Positions 1-8,003 of a stretch of 64,000 nucleotides of DNA are shown in pieces. The translations under genes were made by a program, and so were the position numbers. Under the pieces are notes generated by a model. It was given only the letters and a program-made list of their open reading frames with translations. It did no database searches and was not told where the DNA came from. This DNA is from Brucella tritici. GTDB taxonomy: Bacteria > Pseudomonadota > Alphaproteobacteria > Rhizobiales > Rhizobiaceae. The DNA is taken from positions 124,001-188,000 of the forward strand of contig NZ_CADEAR010000010.1 in assembly GCF_902825325.1 (NCBI RefSeq), given 5' to 3'. The first letter of the stretch is position 1. Each line of letters opens with the position of its first letter.

Positions 1-1626
1 TCGCCAGCCACCAACGCCATGCTGCGTTCGCGCTCGGCGAATACTGGCGTTGCCAAGAAGAGCCAGCACATGCTTGGCCGCGCAATGGACTTTTACATCC
101 CCGGCGTCCCATTGGCGAAGCTACGCGGGATCGGCATGCGCTATCAGATCGGTGGTGTCGGCTATTATCCGCGTTCGGGTTCGCCATTCGTTCATATGGA
201 TGTTGGCAATGTTCGCTCCTGGCCGCGCATGAGCCGTCGCGAATTGCTCGCACTGTTCCCCGACGGCAAGACTGCTCACCTTCCCGCAGACGGCAAGCCG
301 TTGCCTGGCTACGAGCAGGCACTGGCCATGATCGAAAAGCGCAAGGCTGGTGGCGGCGAGGTCATGGTGGCTAGCAACTCCGCTCCGCGTCGCAGCAAAA
401 GCTTGTTTGGTGCGCTGTTTGGCGGTGGAGCCGATGAAGAAGAAGATACTGGTGATGTGAGCGCCCCACCAGCGACGGCACGTCCGGCTCGTGCAGCGCC
501 TGCGCGTCAGGCTCCGGCAGCAGTCCCGGAAGAGCCGGTCCAGCAGCCGCGTGAAACGATGGTTGCCGCTCTGCCTTCCCGCGATGCTCCGCTTCCAATG
601 CAGGCACCGCGTCCGGAAACAGGCCTTGATGCTCAGGCCCAAGCACAGGCGCAGGCCGCAGCCGAAGTTCCGGTTGCCGCACTCAATGTTCCGATTCCGG
701 CTCGCAAACCGGCAATGGCGCCCCAGGATGCCGTTGCGCTTGCCGCGGCCGAGCCTGCCGCCGATGCTGCTGCCGCTGCTGCCCGTGCTGCGGTGGATGC
801 GAACACGGTTCAGGTTGCTGATGCTGGTACGCCTTCGCCGGTGATGAATGGTTTTGTGCCGATCCCATCGGCCCGCCCACAGCTTGAAACGGACAATGTG
901 CAGCTTGCAGCTGCAGTGGTGCCGTCGGCGCGTCCAACACGTCCGGGTGAAAACCCTGCCGCAAGCGGTCAGGACGCGATTGCCGCGCTGGTCAATCGCG
1001 AGCAGACCGAACCGACCCAGGTTGCCGATGCAGGCGACGTGGCTGTGCCGCAGCCGGGTGAAACGGCAGCTTTCCCGCTGCCGAAGGAAGCGCCGCGTGC
1101 CAATACGCAGCTTGCCCTTCTATCCAAGAAGGATGAAATTGGCGAGCTGATCGCGCCGCCTTCCGACGACTACTATGACAGTAAGCCGGTTGCAGATGGC
1201 GCGCCGAAACAGGCTCCGGCAGCGGTGCAGACTGCCTCGGTAGCCCGCACGGCCCCAACCAAGCCTACGGCCACTGCTTCTGCGGCAGTCCATAAACAGG
1301 TTGCGGCGATTGGCAAGGCAGCCGAAACGGGCGTTCGCACCACCGCAAAGGGCGGACGTTATGTGGCCAAGGCTCAGTCCAAGCCGCGTGCGGTTGTCCA
1401 GCCAGCCGTAATGCCGACTTCCGAAGTCGCCATGTCGTCGGAATCGGTGTCGAGCACCGTACCGGTGACCAATCCGGTCCTGCGCAACGATGCGATACGC
1501 TCCGCACCGGCAATGGTCTATACGGCTGGATTTCAGCGTGGCAATCTGCCGACCGAACGCGCCAACCAGTTCAGCGGCAATGCCGTTACCTTCCTGACGG
1601 TGGCCAAGTTCACGGAAACCAACTGA
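1..1626 (+). CDS. DUF882 (YcbK-like, peptidase M15-type) protein, 5' end missing
   Basis: The reading frame is open from base 1, so the start lies before the window; the first visible residues are SPATNAMLRSRS. The N-terminal ~80 visible residues carry the DUF882/peptidase M15A core: a serine-glutamine-histidine stretch (KKSQHMLGRAMDF) and an HMDVGNVRSW segment with the His/Asp typical of zinc DD-carboxypeptidase-like folds. In the family this points to a periplasmic cell-wall role. The remaining ~400 residues are Ala/Pro/Gln-rich low-complexity sequence with no domain I recognise, ending in a short hydrophobic tail. The gene is followed by a strong terminator shared with the convergent eda. 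The family assignment is fairly secure; enzyme activity is not shown. Confidence 0.8.
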   Translation, partial: SPATNAMLRSRSANTGVAKKSQHMLGRAMDFYIPGVPLAKLRGIGMRYQIGGVGYYPRSGSPFVHMDVGNVRSWPRMSRRELLALFPDGKTAHLPADGKPLPGYEQALAMIEKRKAGGGEVMVASNSAPRRSKSLFGALFGGGADEEEDTGDVSAPPATARPARAAPARQAPAAVPEEPVQQPRETMVAALPSRDAPLPMQAPRPETGLDAQAQAQAQAAAEVPVAALNVPIPARKPAMAPQDAVALAAAEPAADAAAAAARAAVDANTVQVADAGTPSPVMNGFVPIPSARPQLETDNVQLAAAVVPSARPTRPGENPAASGQDAIAALVNREQTEPTQVADAGDVAVPQPGETAAFPLPKEAPRANTQLALLSKKDEIGELIAPPSDDYYDSKPVADGAPKQAPAAVQTASVARTAPTKPTATASAAVHKQVAAIGKAAETGVRTTAKGGRYVAKAQSKPRAVVQPAVMPTSEVAMSSESVSSTVPVTNPVLRNDAIRSAPAMVYTAGFQRGNLPTERANQFSGNAVTFLTVAKFTETN

Positions 1627-1654
1627 CCGCCGGAAAAACAATAAAAACCAAAAG

Positions 1655-1680
1655 AAAAGGGGCCTTTAAGGCCCCTTTTT
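1655..1680. terminator. Bidirectional rho-independent terminator
   Basis: An AAGGGGCC/GGCCCCTT hairpin with a short TTTAA centre is flanked by an A-run on the left and a T-run on the right. It can therefore terminate the upstream DUF882 gene on the plus strand and eda arriving on the minus strand. Confidence 0.9.
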
Positions 1681-1700
1681 GCATTGGCATTTAGTCATGT

Positions 1701-2339
1701 TCAGCTTTTCAGATCAGCTGCTTCGCTCGCAAGGTCTGTGATCGCATCCCAGTCGCCAGCTTCAACGAGTTCTTTCGGTGCAACCCACGAGCCGCCGACG
1801 CAGACAACGTTCGGCAGTGACAGATAGCTCTTGGCGTTGGCAAGGCTGATACCGCCTGTCGGGCAGAAGAAGGTTCCGGCCAGTGGTGAGGACAGTGCCT
1901 TCAGAAACGCGGCGCCGCCTGCCTGTTCAGCGGGGAAGAATTTCAGATGGGTGTAGCCTTCTTCGCGGAGTGCCAGCATTTCGCTTGGCGTGATGGCCGC
2001 AGGCAGAAGCGGCACGTCGCTGTCATTGGCTGCGGCGACGATGTATTTCGTCGCGCCGGGGCTGACGATAAAGCGCGAACCCGCCTTCGCTGCGTCCTCA
2101 TATTGTTTGGCATTGAGGATCGTGCCAGCGCCGACGATTGCTTCCGGCACTTCCGACGCAACCGCACGGATGGCATCAAGTGCCGCAGCCGTGCGCAGGG
2201 TGATTTCGATTGCGGGCAATCCGCCCTTGGCAAGCGCACGCGCCAGCGGAACAGCATGTTCCACCTTGTCGATCAACAGAACCGGAATGACCGGCTGGCC
2301 TGTCATGATGGGGACGAGAAGATCGGTTTTCTGGGACAT
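1701..2339 (-). CDS. eda: 2-dehydro-3-deoxy-6-phosphogluconate (KDPG) aldolase
   Basis: This 212-residue class I aldolase splits KDPG into pyruvate and glyceraldehyde-3-phosphate in the cytosolic Entner-Doudoroff pathway; the family can also act on 4-hydroxy-2-oxoglutarate. The key residues match the E. coli enzyme in position: Glu45 and Arg49 in AIEITLRT, the Schiff-base Lys133 in HLKFFPAEQAGG, and the phosphate-binding CPTGGIS. Length is standard for a (beta/alpha)8 KDPG aldolase. It is monocistronic and converges on the DUF882 gene across a shared terminator. No edd or kdgK gene is adjacent. The gnd gene for the competing oxidative pentose phosphate branch lies ~24 kb away in the same window. 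Confidence 0.95.
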   Translation of the reverse strand: MSQKTDLLVPIMTGQPVIPVLLIDKVEHAVPLARALAKGGLPAIEITLRTAAALDAIRAVASEVPEAIVGAGTILNAKQYEDAAKAGSRFIVSPGATKYIVAAANDSDVPLLPAAITPSEMLALREEGYTHLKFFPAEQAGGAAFLKALSSPLAGTFFCPTGGISLANAKSYLSLPNVVCVGGSWVAPKELVEAGDWDAITDLASEAADLKS

Positions 2340-2374
2340 CTGCTTGCTCGGCTGTTTGAGTGGATAAATCGATT

Positions 2375-2464
2375 TAAAGCATTTCCAGCAAAAGTGTGAA
2401 ACGGTTTTGCGTTGGATAATGCATTAGCGGGTGGAGCGGTTCTATCTTGACTGGAACCGCTCTA
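2375..2464. repeat. Composite palindromic repeat (type B plus GC-hairpin module)
   Basis: The element begins TAAAGCATTTCCAGC, folds through an imperfect hairpin ending ATAATGC at 2422, and continues into a perfect 9-bp stem (GAGCGGTTC at 2434-2442 with GAACCGCTC at 2454-2462) that ends GCTCTA. The first half recurs at 13812-13860 and, more diverged, at 18034-18077. It lies in the 166-bp gap between the start of eda and the end of the muramidase gene. Confidence 0.75.
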
Positions 2465-2505
2465 CGTCCCCTTCGGTAATTTGTCCACCACCGAAGGGAC
2501 TGTAT

Positions 2506-3117
2506 TCATGCGGCTCTTTTAAAGCTGTCGAGTTGCTTTTGCCAGCGCTGATAGGCTTCGGCCATGCGCTTGTCATATTCGTTGCGGGCAAAAGCCGGCC
2601 CGTTATAGCGCCGGGCGAATTCACGCCAGTTGCGGGTCCTCAGCACATCCAGAAGCTCTGCCTTTTCGATAAAGCGCAGCATCAGCCGCGCTTGCCCGGC
2701 AACCGATCCTCGTGCCTCTGCTACAAGATCATCAACAGTGCGATAGCCAAGCCATTCCCAATGTGCACCCATGACTTGCCCCAGCCCCCAGGATGTAGAT
2801 TCAAGCGCTGCCTTTTTGCTCAAGCCCATCGCACGTTCAAGCAGAAGCCAGCGCGCGGCTTGCGATTTCGGATTGCGTATCTGGCCCGCAACCGGCGCCG
2901 ACAGCCCGTTGCTCCTTGCATAGTCACGCAGGCGACCAGATAGCCTGCGATCAAAATAATGCCCTTCGAACCGGATCGCCGGTTCCTTGCCTCCGCTGAT
3001 ATCGAACAGCGCCCGACCGCCGCTTTCCACTTCTGCAATTGCCAGCAAAGCCGCCGGATCGATCTCCACCTCATTTGCCATCGCCATCAGGGCTATGATC
3101 GTCTGGCTGTCGAACAT
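2506..3117 (-). CDS. DUF3380-type N-acetylmuramidase
   Basis: About 203 residues. I chose the internal ATG at 3117 over the longer frame starting at 3174 because a strong GAGGAGAG ribosome site sits just before it. The segment ALLAIAEVESGGRALFDISGG, with Glu in the VESGG motif, together with an AIRFEGHYFDRRLSG block and an ESTSWGLGQVMG block, matches the N-acetylmuramidase family (DUF3380, Pfam PF11860) seen in phage endolysins and bacterial autolysins. The expected activity is cleavage of the peptidoglycan glycan strand. No signal peptide or peptidoglycan-binding domain is visible, so export would need another route. No phage genes lie nearby. It is divergent from trhO across 131 bp. Confidence 0.8.
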   Translation of the reverse strand: MFDSQTIIALMAMANEVEIDPAALLAIAEVESGGRALFDISGGKEPAIRFEGHYFDRRLSGRLRDYARSNGLSAPVAGQIRNPKSQAARWLLLERAMGLSKKAALESTSWGLGQVMGAHWEWLGYRTVDDLVAEARGSVAGQARLMLRFIEKAELLDVLRTRNWREFARRYNGPAFARNEYDKRMAEAYQRWQKQLDSFKRAA

Positions 3118-3248
3118 GTATCTCTCCTCGAAAAGTTGCTCTTCGAGGCGGATTTTGAGGCGACTTGGTCGCATGAGGATAAAGTTGACTTGAATTCGCC
3201 GTTTGTGGGGATTAGTTGCGGGTTAAATTTTCAAAGAAGACAGAACCG

Positions 3249-4166
3249 ATGAGCAATTTGCCTTTCACCGTTGCCGCCCTTTATTGCTTTGCGCCGCTCC
3301 CGCAATATGAAAGCCTGCGCGAGCAGTTGGCGCAGCTTTGCTGCTCGAATGGCATCAAGGGAACGTTGCTTCTGGCGGCGGAAGGCATCAACGGGACCGT
3401 TGCAGGCACTGCCGAGGCGATTGATAAACTCGTCCAGTACATCACAGCTGTTCCCGGTCTGGCTCAGCCAGAGCTCAAATATTCCCATGCGACCGAAATG
3501 CCGTTCCATCGCATGAAGGTGCGGCTGAAGCGGGAGATCGTCACAATGGGTGTCGATGGCATTGATCCACTAAAAAGTGTTGGCACCTATATCGCGCCGC
3601 AGGACTGGAATGCTCTGATTGCCGACGAAAACACGGTCGTTGTCGATACGCGCAATGATTATGAATATGCGATCGGCACATTCGAAGGGGCGCTTGATCC
3701 GCAGACCAAGACATTCCGCGAGTTTCCCGAGTGGGTCGAGCAGAACCGCGACAAGCTGCAAGGCAAGAAAATTGCCATGTTCTGCACGGGCGGTATTCGC
3801 TGTGAAAAGGCGACGGCCTTCGTCAAGGGACTGGGCTTCGATGATGTGTTTCATCTCAAGGGCGGTATCCTGAAATATCTTGAAGAAGTCCCGCGTGAGG
3901 AGAGCATGTGGAACGGCGAGTGCTTCGTGTTCGACGAACGCGTAGCTGTGGGCCATGGCCTTGCCGAAAGCGACGTTGAACTTTGCCGCGCCTGCCGCCG
4001 TCCGATTTCGCTTGAAGACAAGCTTTCGCAGTTTTTCGAGGAAGGTGTTTCCTGCGCCGGTTGCTATGACGAGCGCACACCGGAAGATCGCGCCCGCTAT
4101 GCGGAACGCCAGAAGCAGGTGAAGCTTGCCGAACTGCGCGGGGCACACAAACACATCGGTAGCTGA
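3249..4166 (+). CDS. trhO: tRNA uridine-5-hydroxylation rhodanese-like protein TrhO (YceA/UPF0176)
   Basis: 305 residues from ATG 3249; the in-frame codons upstream lack a ribosome site and conservation. The N-terminal half is the UPF0176 acylphosphatase-like domain ([14 protein letters not shown]). A rhodanese domain follows, with [14 protein letters not shown] and the active-site loop CTGGIRCEK whose first cysteine is Cys179. The C-terminus has a CRACRRPI...CAGC four-cysteine cluster of the kind that can bind zinc. TrhO makes 5-hydroxyuridine at U34 of certain tRNAs in an oxygen-dependent reaction. Length and domain order are normal. It is transcribed alone, divergent from the muramidase gene. 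Confidence 0.93.
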   Translation: MSNLPFTVAALYCFAPLPQYESLREQLAQLCCSNGIKGTLLLAAEGINGTVAGTAEAIDKLVQYITAVPGLAQPELKYSHATEMPFHRMKVRLKREIVTMGVDGIDPLKSVGTYIAPQDWNALIADENTVVVDTRNDYEYAIGTFEGALDPQTKTFREFPEWVEQNRDKLQGKKIAMFCTGGIRCEKATAFVKGLGFDDVFHLKGGILKYLEEVPREESMWNGECFVFDERVAVGHGLAESDVELCRACRRPISLEDKLSQFFEEGVSCAGCYDERTPEDRARYAERQKQVKLAELRGAHKHIGS

Positions 4167-4442
4167 TGCCGCACGCCCTTCATAGGGCTGGTCAAACAGA
4201 TTTCACCGCATTATGGTGGCTCTGGTTCCGGAACAATCTGAATTTGTTACGGAATTTTGGGCGGCTTTTGCATGGACGCCCGTGCATCAAGGGTTTGACG
4301 GCATCCGGGTCGCGTTTGCCTCCATCACACCCATCATCGCAAGTCGGGGCATAGGAAATCTCCCATGCTCGCACAGAAACAACGCCGGCTTTCCGGCGGA
4401 TGATGGTTTTGTCCGTTGCTACGGGCAATATGGAGGACATTT
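4167..4442 (+). promoter_or_regulatory. Upstream region of modABC
   Basis: This 276-bp gap holds no convincing gene. A small perfect hairpin, CGCCGG-cttt-CCGGCG (4383-4398), lies ~45 bp before modA, and a GGAGG ribosome site is at 4430-4434. I looked for a palindromic ModE-type operator and did not find a clear one. Molybdate control would be expected by analogy but is not visible here. Confidence 0.4.
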
Positions 4443-5198
4443 ATGAAAAAACTGATCGCCGCATTTCTCATCACCTTTGCTGCGGGTGCAGCCTCAGTCG
4501 CTCACGCTGCCGAAAAGGTGACTGTTTTCGCCGCTGCCAGCATGAAGGACGTTATCGAGGAGGCCGCCAAGCAGATGAAGGCCAAGGACGGCACTGAAGT
4601 GGTCGCGTCGTTTGCATCTTCGTCGGTCCTTGCCAAGCAGATCGAGCAGGGTGCACCAGCCCAGATTTTCATTTCCGCCGATCTCGACTGGATGGATTAT
4701 GTCGAAAAGGCCGATGCCATCGACAAGGCTTCGCGCAAGGTCATCGCTGGCAATGCGCTGGTTATTGCAACGCAGAAGGATACGCCGAAGGGTGAGGCCA
4801 AGGAGCTTTTGAGCGCCGGTCGCTTTGCCATGGGTGACCCGTCGAATGTCCCGGCGGGCAAATACGGCAAGGCAGCGCTTGAAAAGCTCGATATCTGGAA
4901 GGATGTCGAGAAGAATGCAGTCTTCGCCGAGAACGTACGTGTTGCGCTGCAATATGTTAGCCGGGCGGAAGTGAAGGCCGCCATCGTCTACGCATCGGAC
5001 CGTGCCGCAGCACCGGAACTGGTCGAAGCCTATCGCTTCCCGGCGACCAGCCACGCACCGATCCTTTATCCGGCGGCGCTCGTTGCGAAGAATGAAACCG
5101 ATGCCGCCAAGGCTTTCCTTGCTTTCTTGACCAGCGATGCCGGCCAAGCGATCATCAAGGATAAGGGCTTTGTAGGCGCTGCGGAGGCTGCCGAATAA
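4443..5198 (+). CDS. modA: Molybdate ABC transporter, periplasmic binding protein
   Basis: 251 residues. The start at 4443 is chosen because GGAGG precedes it by 8 nt and a signal peptide follows at once (MKKLIAAFLITFAAGAAS...AHA). The mature N-terminus KVTVFAAASMKDVIEE is the ModA hallmark, where the serine of the AAS motif contacts the oxyanion. Later blocks FASSSVLAKQIEQGAP and DPSNVPAGKYGKAAL are also typical. It binds molybdate (and usually tungstate) in the periplasm and delivers it to ModB. The stop codon directly abuts the modB start, forming the operon modA-modB-modC. Confidence 0.96.
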   Translation: MKKLIAAFLITFAAGAASVAHAAEKVTVFAAASMKDVIEEAAKQMKAKDGTEVVASFASSSVLAKQIEQGAPAQIFISADLDWMDYVEKADAIDKASRKVIAGNALVIATQKDTPKGEAKELLSAGRFAMGDPSNVPAGKYGKAALEKLDIWKDVEKNAVFAENVRVALQYVSRAEVKAAIVYASDRAAAPELVEAYRFPATSHAPILYPAALVAKNETDAAKAFLAFLTSDAGQAIIKDKGFVGAAEAAE

Positions 5199-5882
5199 AT
5201 GATAGAGGGCAACGTCTGGCAGATTGTGTCTCTGTCGCTCCGGGTTGCCGGAATAGCCATCATTGTCGCGCTGCCAGTTGCCTTTATCGTCGCCTGGATT
5301 CTTGCCCGGTTCAATTTTCCGGGCAAGTCTCTGGCGCAGGCTATCGTCACCATGCCGCTGGTCCTGCCGCCTGTGGTGACGGGCTATCTGCTTTTGGTCC
5401 TGTTTGGCGCGCGGGGTGCCTTTGGTGCACCTTTGCAGGAATGGCTCGGCGTTTCCTTTGCGTTTCGCTGGACGGGTGCCGCCCTTGCCGCCGGTGTCAT
5501 GGCATTTCCGCTGCTCGTTCGCCCGATCCGGCTTTCGATAGAAGGGCTTGATCGCGGGCTTGAAGAAGCGGCGCGCACACTTGGTGCCAGCCGGTTCACA
5601 GCCTTTTTCACGGTCATTCTACCGCCTCTGCTGCCGGGGGTGCTGGCAGGCGCAGTGCTTGGTTTTGCCAAGGCGCTGGGTGAATTTGGCGCCACGATCA
5701 CATTCGTATCCAACATTCCGGGCGAAACGCAGACCCTTTCGCTTGCCATCTATGCCTTGATGCAGACCCCATCCGGCGACGCCGAGGCATTCCGTCTGAT
5801 TGCCATATCCGCAGCGATCTCGATTGCGGCCGTAGTCCTTTCCGAATGGCTGCAGCGCAGGCTTGCAGGAGCAACGAAATGA
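5199..5882 (+). CDS. modB: Molybdate ABC transporter, permease
   Basis: 227 residues, beginning on the base after the modA stop. It is a hydrophobic inner-membrane protein with about five or six helices. The cytoplasmic EAA loop, EEAARTLGASRFTAFFTVILPPLLPG, couples to ModC; GFAKALGEFGATITFVSNIPGETQT is characteristic of ModB. Length matches the family. The last four bases overlap the modC start (ATGA), which implies translational coupling. Confidence 0.96.
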   Translation: MIEGNVWQIVSLSLRVAGIAIIVALPVAFIVAWILARFNFPGKSLAQAIVTMPLVLPPVVTGYLLLVLFGARGAFGAPLQEWLGVSFAFRWTGAALAAGVMAFPLLVRPIRLSIEGLDRGLEEAARTLGASRFTAFFTVILPPLLPGVLAGAVLGFAKALGEFGATITFVSNIPGETQTLSLAIYALMQTPSGDAEAFRLIAISAAISIAAVVLSEWLQRRLAGATK

Positions 5883-6958
5883 GCGGGCTTTCTGTCTCGA
5901 TTACAGGCCGCAATGGCAGGTTTCCTGTTGAAGCTGATTTCGCCGCCGACTGGGGTGTGACCGCCTTGTTCGGTCATTCCGGTGCGGGCAAGACGACGCT
6001 TCTGAAAATGATCGCCGGAACACTCCGTCCAGAGAGCGGGCGCATTGCGGTCGGTGATTTCACGCTGTTCGATGCTGCCAAAGGCGTCAATCTGCCACCG
6101 GAAAAGCGCCGCATCGGCTATGTGTTTCAGGAAGCACGGCTTTTCCCGCATATGAGCGTGAAGCGGAACCTGACTTATGCACGCTGGGCAGGCCACAGGC
6201 AGACAACACGCAGCTTCGACGAGGTTGTGGCGCTGCTTGGCATCGACCATCTTCTCGACAGGCGGCCATCGACGCTTTCCGGAGGCGAGCGCCAGCGTGT
6301 CGCCATTGGCCGGGCACTGCTGTCCGATCCGGCGCTGCTTTTGCTGGACGAGCCGCTTTCCTCGCTCGATCATGCGCGCAGGCAGGAAATCCTTCCCTTT
6401 ATCGAGCGTCTTCGCGATGAAAGCCATGTGCCGATTGTCTATGTGAGCCATGAAATCGATGAAGTCGCACGGCTTGCCGATGAAATCGTGCTTCTGTCTG
6501 CTGGCCGGGTAACGGCAAGCGGTGCGGCGGCGGATGTTTTTCCGCTGATCGACGCAGAGGGCGAGGGCGGCGGCGTGCTGCTGGAGGGGGTGGTTTCGTC
6601 CTATGACGAGCGCTACAAGCTGGCGCAAATCGATCTCGGTGGCGCGTCATTCCAGCTCAGCGATGCAGGGCTGAAACAGAACATGCATGTGCGGTTGCGC
6701 GTGCGAGCACGTGACGTCTCCATAGCACGCAAGGCGCCGGAGAAGATCAGCATCCGCAATGTGCTGCCGGTGACCGTCACTGCCATTACGACGGATGACG
6801 GCCCGAATGCCTATGTTTCGCTGGACTTTCAGGGACGTCGTCTCGGTGCGCGGCTGACGCGGCGCTCGGTTGACGAATTGATGCTGCGATCGGGGGACCA
6901 TGTAGTTGCGCTGGTAAAGGCGGTTTCGGTTGATCGGGCGGCTATTCGGGAAAAATGA
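5879..6958 (+). CDS. modC: Molybdate ABC transporter, ATP-binding protein
   Basis: 359 residues from the ATG that overlaps the modB stop. The nucleotide-binding domain shows Walker A GHSGAGKT (residues 32-39), signature LSGGERQR, Walker B LLLLDEPLSSLD and the switch His in VYVSHE. The C-terminal ~130 residues form the TOBE/Mop-type regulatory region that in characterised ModC proteins binds molybdate and gives feedback inhibition. It energises ModB on the cytoplasmic face. It ends the operon; a separate acetyltransferase gene follows after 71 bp. Confidence 0.95.
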   Translation: MSGLSVSITGRNGRFPVEADFAADWGVTALFGHSGAGKTTLLKMIAGTLRPESGRIAVGDFTLFDAAKGVNLPPEKRRIGYVFQEARLFPHMSVKRNLTYARWAGHRQTTRSFDEVVALLGIDHLLDRRPSTLSGGERQRVAIGRALLSDPALLLLDEPLSSLDHARRQEILPFIERLRDESHVPIVYVSHEIDEVARLADEIVLLSAGRVTASGAAADVFPLIDAEGEGGGVLLEGVVSSYDERYKLAQIDLGGASFQLSDAGLKQNMHVRLRVRARDVSIARKAPEKISIRNVLPVTVTAITTDDGPNAYVSLDFQGRRLGARLTRRSVDELMLRSGDHVVALVKAVSVDRAAIREK

Positions 6959-7029
6959 CACAGGGACAATAATCCGGTTTTCGCCCCGCCTCTTTTATGC
7001 TCCTGTCTCTGGCGAATGGGAGAATATGC

Positions 7030-7713
7030 ATGACTGATTTGCAGAACTGGACGCCGCGCCCCAAGCCGGAACGCAAAGTGCTTGAAGGCCGTTATGTGCG
7101 GCTGGAACCGCTGGACCCGAAGAAGCATGGGGACGAACTTTTCACCGCTTCGTCGGTCAATGATGCGGATCAGCGCTTTAAATGGTTGTTCGAATTTCCG
7201 CCTGCCACCCGAGACGAATTCGAGCCCTGGCTGGACAAGGTGGCGAAGAGCGAAGACCCGCTGTTCTTCGCTGTCATCGACAAGGCAAGCGGCAAAGTTG
7301 CCGGACGCCAGACCTTGATGCGCATCGACCCGACCCATGGCGTTATCGAGATAGGCAGCATCTATTGGGGGCCGCTGATTTCGCGCAAGCCCGCAGCCAC
7401 GGAAGCGCAGTTCCTGTTCATGCAGTATATTTTCGATGAGCTTGGTTATCGCCGCTACGAATGGAAGTGCCACAACGAAAACGAACCTTCCAAGCGGGCT
7501 GCCGAGCGTTTCGGCTTTTCGTTCGAGGGAATTTTTCGCCAGCATATGGTGGCGAAGGGCAAGAACCGCGATACGGCGTGGTTTTCCATTCTCGACAGCG
7601 AATGGCCTGCGTTGAAGAAAGCCTATCAGGCATGGCTTGCGCCGGAAAACTTTGATAGTGACGGTCAGCAGAAGAAGAAGCTTGAGGAGTTTCGTGATCT
7701 TGGCGGAGCGTAA
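7030..7713 (+). CDS. GNAT-family N-acetyltransferase (RimJ/RimL-like)
   Basis: 227 residues. ATG 7030 is preferred because GGGAG lies 8-12 nt upstream. It starts like RimJ/RimL-type enzymes (LEGRYVRLEPLDPKKHGDELF) and ends with the acceptor-fold hallmark YRRYEWKCHNENEPSKRAAERFGFSFEG, where the helix after strand 5 packs on acetyl-CoA. Members acetylate protein N-termini or small amines; the substrate here is unknown. The 3' end overlaps the start of the following small membrane-protein gene by 20 bp, so the two are probably co-expressed. Confidence 0.88.
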   Translation: MTDLQNWTPRPKPERKVLEGRYVRLEPLDPKKHGDELFTASSVNDADQRFKWLFEFPPATRDEFEPWLDKVAKSEDPLFFAVIDKASGKVAGRQTLMRIDPTHGVIEIGSIYWGPLISRKPAATEAQFLFMQYIFDELGYRRYEWKCHNENEPSKRAAERFGFSFEGIFRQHMVAKGKNRDTAWFSILDSEWPALKKAYQAWLAPENFDSDGQQKKKLEEFRDLGGA

Positions 7714-7903
7714 GAAGAGCAACCCGGCAATTGCCGCTGCCATTATCCTGATCGGCTTCGGGGTGCTTGCCTATTTCGTGCCCAGCATCATGCTGGCGCT
7801 GGGCGAACGCTCACAAATCGCGGCGATCATCTTCCCGATTGTTTTCGTTCTGGGCTTCTTCGCCATTTTCTGGCTGCGCTCGCGCCGTCAGAACAAGGAC
7901 TAG
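7694..7903 (+). CDS. Small two-helix membrane protein, function unknown
   Basis: 69 residues with a GTG start at 7694, backed by GAGGAG at 7684-7689; the longer frame upstream is antiparallel to nothing but lies inside the acetyltransferase gene and has no ribosome site. After VILAERKKSN come two hydrophobic stretches (AAIILIGFGVLAYFVPSIML and AAIIFPIVFVLGFFAIFWL) and a basic tail RSRRQNKD. It is likely an inner-membrane hairpin protein. The gene is nested in the 3' end of the acetyltransferase gene, and its TAG stop is the first three bases of a 103-bp palindromic repeat. Confidence 0.7.
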   Translation: MILAERKKSNPAIAAAIILIGFGVLAYFVPSIMLALGERSQIAAIIFPIVFVLGFFAIFWLRSRRQNKD

Positions 7904-8003
7904 AGCGCGTTTCGATCTGATTGAATCAGATCGGCGCTCTAACTGTTTGTTTTAACGCGCATCATATCCGAAAACCGTTTCACACTTTTCGGGATGCGCT
8001 CTA
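7901..8003. repeat. 103-bp Bru-RS-like palindromic element, full length
   Basis: It begins TAGAGCGCG and ends GATGCGCTCTA. Module 1 is a hairpin built on GATCTGATT/AATCAGATC. A TTTGTTTTAA spacer follows, then module 2 with the cores CCGAAAACCGTTTC and CACTTTTCGGG. Both outer ends are stop codons of flanking genes: TAG of the small membrane protein, and CTA, the TAG of nicO on the minus strand. An inverted full copy lies at 14543-14645. The 103-bp size equals that recalled for Brucella Bru-RS1. Confidence 0.9.

Noticed and set aside
4167..4442. ModE operator or molybdenum-cofactor riboswitch before modA
   Set aside because: No convincing long palindrome or riboswitch-like conserved core is visible; only one small hairpin is present.
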